Source of the DNA: Spirochaetota bacterium
Lineage (GTDB): Bacteria; Spirochaetota; UBA12135; COTS27
Assembly: GCA_030621685.1 (NCBI GenBank)
Contig: JAUXHF010000109.1
Location: 1-6,700 of the forward strand
DNA: 6,700 nucleotides
Reading direction: 5' to 3'
The translations under genes and the position numbers were made by a program. The number at the start of each line of letters is the position of its first letter. The first letter of the stretch is position 1. This document shows positions 5,887 through 6,700 of the stretch, in pieces. The notes under the pieces were generated by a model. That model saw nothing but the letters and a program-made list of their open reading frames with translations. It made no database searches and was not told where the DNA came from.

Positions 5887-6132
5887 ATGGAAAAATTAGA
5901 AATTATATCAGAGCTACCGGGCATTTTTTATCGTAGGCAAGCGCCCGACCAACCCTTCTTCAAAAAAGAGGGAGATCTGCTTAAAAAAGGCGACGTCATT
6001 GGCCTAGTTGAAGTTATGAAATCATATTTTGAGGTGAAATCCGGAGTAGCAGGAACGCTAACAAAATTTCTGATTGAAGATGAGGCCGCCGTTATGGCTG
6101 GTCAAGTGATAGCTGAAGTTACAAGTTCTTAA
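5887..6132 (+). CDS. Short biotin carboxyl carrier protein (biotinyl domain only)
   Basis: This 81-residue protein consists almost only of a biotinyl-lipoyl fold. The biotinylation site is EVMKSYFEV (42-50) with Lys45 as the expected biotinylated residue, comparable to EAMKM in classical carriers. The partner half hairpin is SGVAGTLTKFLIEDEAAV (52-69), and the end GQVIAEV is typical. Acetyl-CoA carboxylase AccB is about twice as long, with an N-terminal part and a Pro/Ala linker that are missing here. Stand-alone short carriers occur in pxp/urea-carboxylase-like clusters. It should shuttle carboxybiotin from the biotin carboxylase downstream to a carboxyltransferase not seen in the window. 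GAGGA (5876-5880) lies six bases before the ATG. The gene is in the same frame as pxpA, 45 bases after its stop. Confidence 0.9.
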   Translation: MEKLEIISELPGIFYRRQAPDQPFFKKEGDLLKKGDVIGLVEVMKSYFEVKSGVAGTLTKFLIEDEAAVMAGQVIAEVTSS

Positions 6133-6202
6133 GCAAGTATTTGTATCTGTAAAAACAAAAATGAATATGAGTTCTTGCTATCCTATCAAGGTGGTGAAAG
6201 CG

Positions 6203-6289
6203 ATGCAGCACAATACAGCAATTACTGCTACTGCTACTGCTACTGCTACTGCTACTGCTACTGCATTACGTAGGAGAAATTTTGGCTAA
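6203..6289 (+). CDS. Possible leader ORF with Thr-Ala repeats, overlapping the biotin carboxylase start
   Basis: A 28-codon ORF starts at ATG 6203 with an SD-like AAGGTGG (6188-6194, 8-base spacer). It encodes MQHNTAI, then Thr-Ala seven times, then LRRRNFG, and ends at TAA 6287-6289. The frame is also open from ATG 6161 (42 codons) but without an SD there. Its stop overlaps the TTG start at 6282 by eight bases, an arrangement that permits translational coupling. I recognise no family. It may be a regulatory leader, or an accident of the repeat; translation is unproven. Confidence 0.35.
   Translation: MQHNTAITATATATATATATALRRRNFG
6224..6264. repeat. Hexanucleotide microsatellite (actgct, about 6.8 copies)
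   Basis: Six full actgct units plus five bases run without interruption from 6224 to 6264, ending 17 bases before the start codon of the biotin carboxylase. Each unit is two codons, so copy-number change keeps all frames. In the three forward frames it reads Thr-Ala, Leu-Leu or Tyr-Cys. Confidence 0.95.
6272..6284 (+). promoter_or_regulatory. Ribosome binding site and TTG start of the biotin carboxylase
   Basis: AGGAG (6272-6276) is five bases before TTG 6282, the only usual start codon (ATG, GTG or TTG) in this frame between the TGA at 6195-6197 and the conserved IANRGEIALR. CTG codons upstream belong to the microsatellite and have no SD. Confidence 0.75.
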
Positions 6290-6700
6290 CCATCCTGTTA
6301 AACCTAGAGCCATACAAAAACTTCTTATTGCGAATAGAGGAGAGATAGCCCTTCGAATTATTCGCGCTGCTCGTGAGCTAGGCATACGCTCGGTGTTGGC
6401 GCATAGCTCTGCCGATGCAGACTCTTTAGCGGCTAGGCTGGCCGATGAATGCATAAGCATAGGCCCGCCTAAGGCCTCAGAATCGTATTTAAACATAGAA
6501 GCCATTATGCTTGCAGCCGAAAAGTCAGGCGCCGATGCCATTCATCCCGGCTATGGTTTTCTGGCAGAAAATGCCGAGTTTGCTGCCAAAGTTGAGGCGA
6601 GCGGGATCGTGTTTATCGGGCCGAAGGCAAAGACCATTTTGCTCATGGGAAATAAGGCTGCGGCATTAAAGGCAGCTGCCGCCTTTGGAATGCCTATTAT
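6282..6700 (+). CDS. accC: Biotin carboxylase (AccC type), N-terminal part, cut by the window edge
   Basis: 139 complete codons of a biotin carboxylase are visible; E. coli AccC has 449. The enzyme uses ATP and bicarbonate to carboxylate biotin on the carrier protein. The visible part is the N-terminal pre-ATP-grasp domain: LLIANRGEIALRIIRAA (14-30), HSSADADSLAARLADE (41-56), SYLNIEAI (68-75), HPGYGFLAENAEFA (88-101), FIGPKAKTILLMGNK (111-125). Asn124 replaces the Asp of the common MGDK, and Lys125, which contacts ATP, is kept. The N terminus is about nine residues longer than in E. coli. The start is TTG 6282. In this setting it more likely serves a pathway-specific carboxylase together with the 81-residue carrier than fatty acid synthesis, but a general AccC role cannot be excluded without the downstream genes. 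Confidence 0.93.
   Translation, partial: MANHPVKPRAIQKLLIANRGEIALRIIRAARELGIRSVLAHSSADADSLAARLADECISIGPPKASESYLNIEAIMLAAEKSGADAIHPGYGFLAENAEFAAKVEASGIVFIGPKAKTILLMGNKAAALKAAAAFGMPI

Noticed and set aside
6132..6179. Hairpin agcaag/cttgct after the biotin carrier gene
   Set aside because: Only six base pairs around a 36-base loop, with no T run. Not credible as a terminator.
6222..6281. N-terminal poly-Leu extension of the biotin carboxylase
   Set aside because: The frame is open through the repeat, but it offers only CTG codons without an SD. TTG 6282 with AGGAG is a better start.

Overview
The window comes from a bacterium of middling GC content with AT-rich spacers and Shine-Dalgarno (SD)-type starts. 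A periplasmic binding protein with a Sec signal peptide and no lipobox, similar to E. coli TorT, points to a Gram-negative cell. I cannot name the genus. Genes recognised are all on the + strand.

Layout. Positions 1-537 hold the C-terminal part of a DUF805 membrane protein with a very long Lys/Glu-rich tail. Positions 538-878 are AT-rich spacer with a T-tract array of 11-bp period that supplies the -35 of a good promoter. Positions 879-5102 are an ABC importer of the ribose/xylose class: a TorT-like binding protein carrying an in-frame amber codon just after its signal peptide (879-1952), a large hairpin (1980-2042), two decayed tandem copies of the start of the ATPase gene (2079-2511), the intact double ATPase (2512-4029) and the permease (4026-5102). 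Positions 5125-6700 are the start of a 5-oxoprolinase/lactam carboxylase type cluster: PxpA (LamB/YcsF), an 81-residue biotin carrier, a possible leader ORF built on a hexanucleotide repeat, and a biotin carboxylase that starts at TTG 6282 and runs off the right edge.

How the genes may work together. The importer and the pxpA-biotin genes are closely spaced and could form one transcription unit. The simplest reading (inference) is uptake of a small cyclic amide or related compound, followed by ATP- and biotin-dependent carboxylation and ring opening. The expected carboxyltransferase-like subunits (PxpB/PxpC, AHS1/AHS2 domains) would lie downstream, out of view.

The most unusual aspect is the number of local tandem duplications: 6, 9, 11 (two separate arrays), 15, 19 and about 196-237 bp. 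Several sit at expression-critical places (a promoter, a stop codon, a translation start and the start of the ATPase). Together with the amber codon they suggest a slippage-prone genome, a locus tuned by repeat length, or a transporter in early decay.
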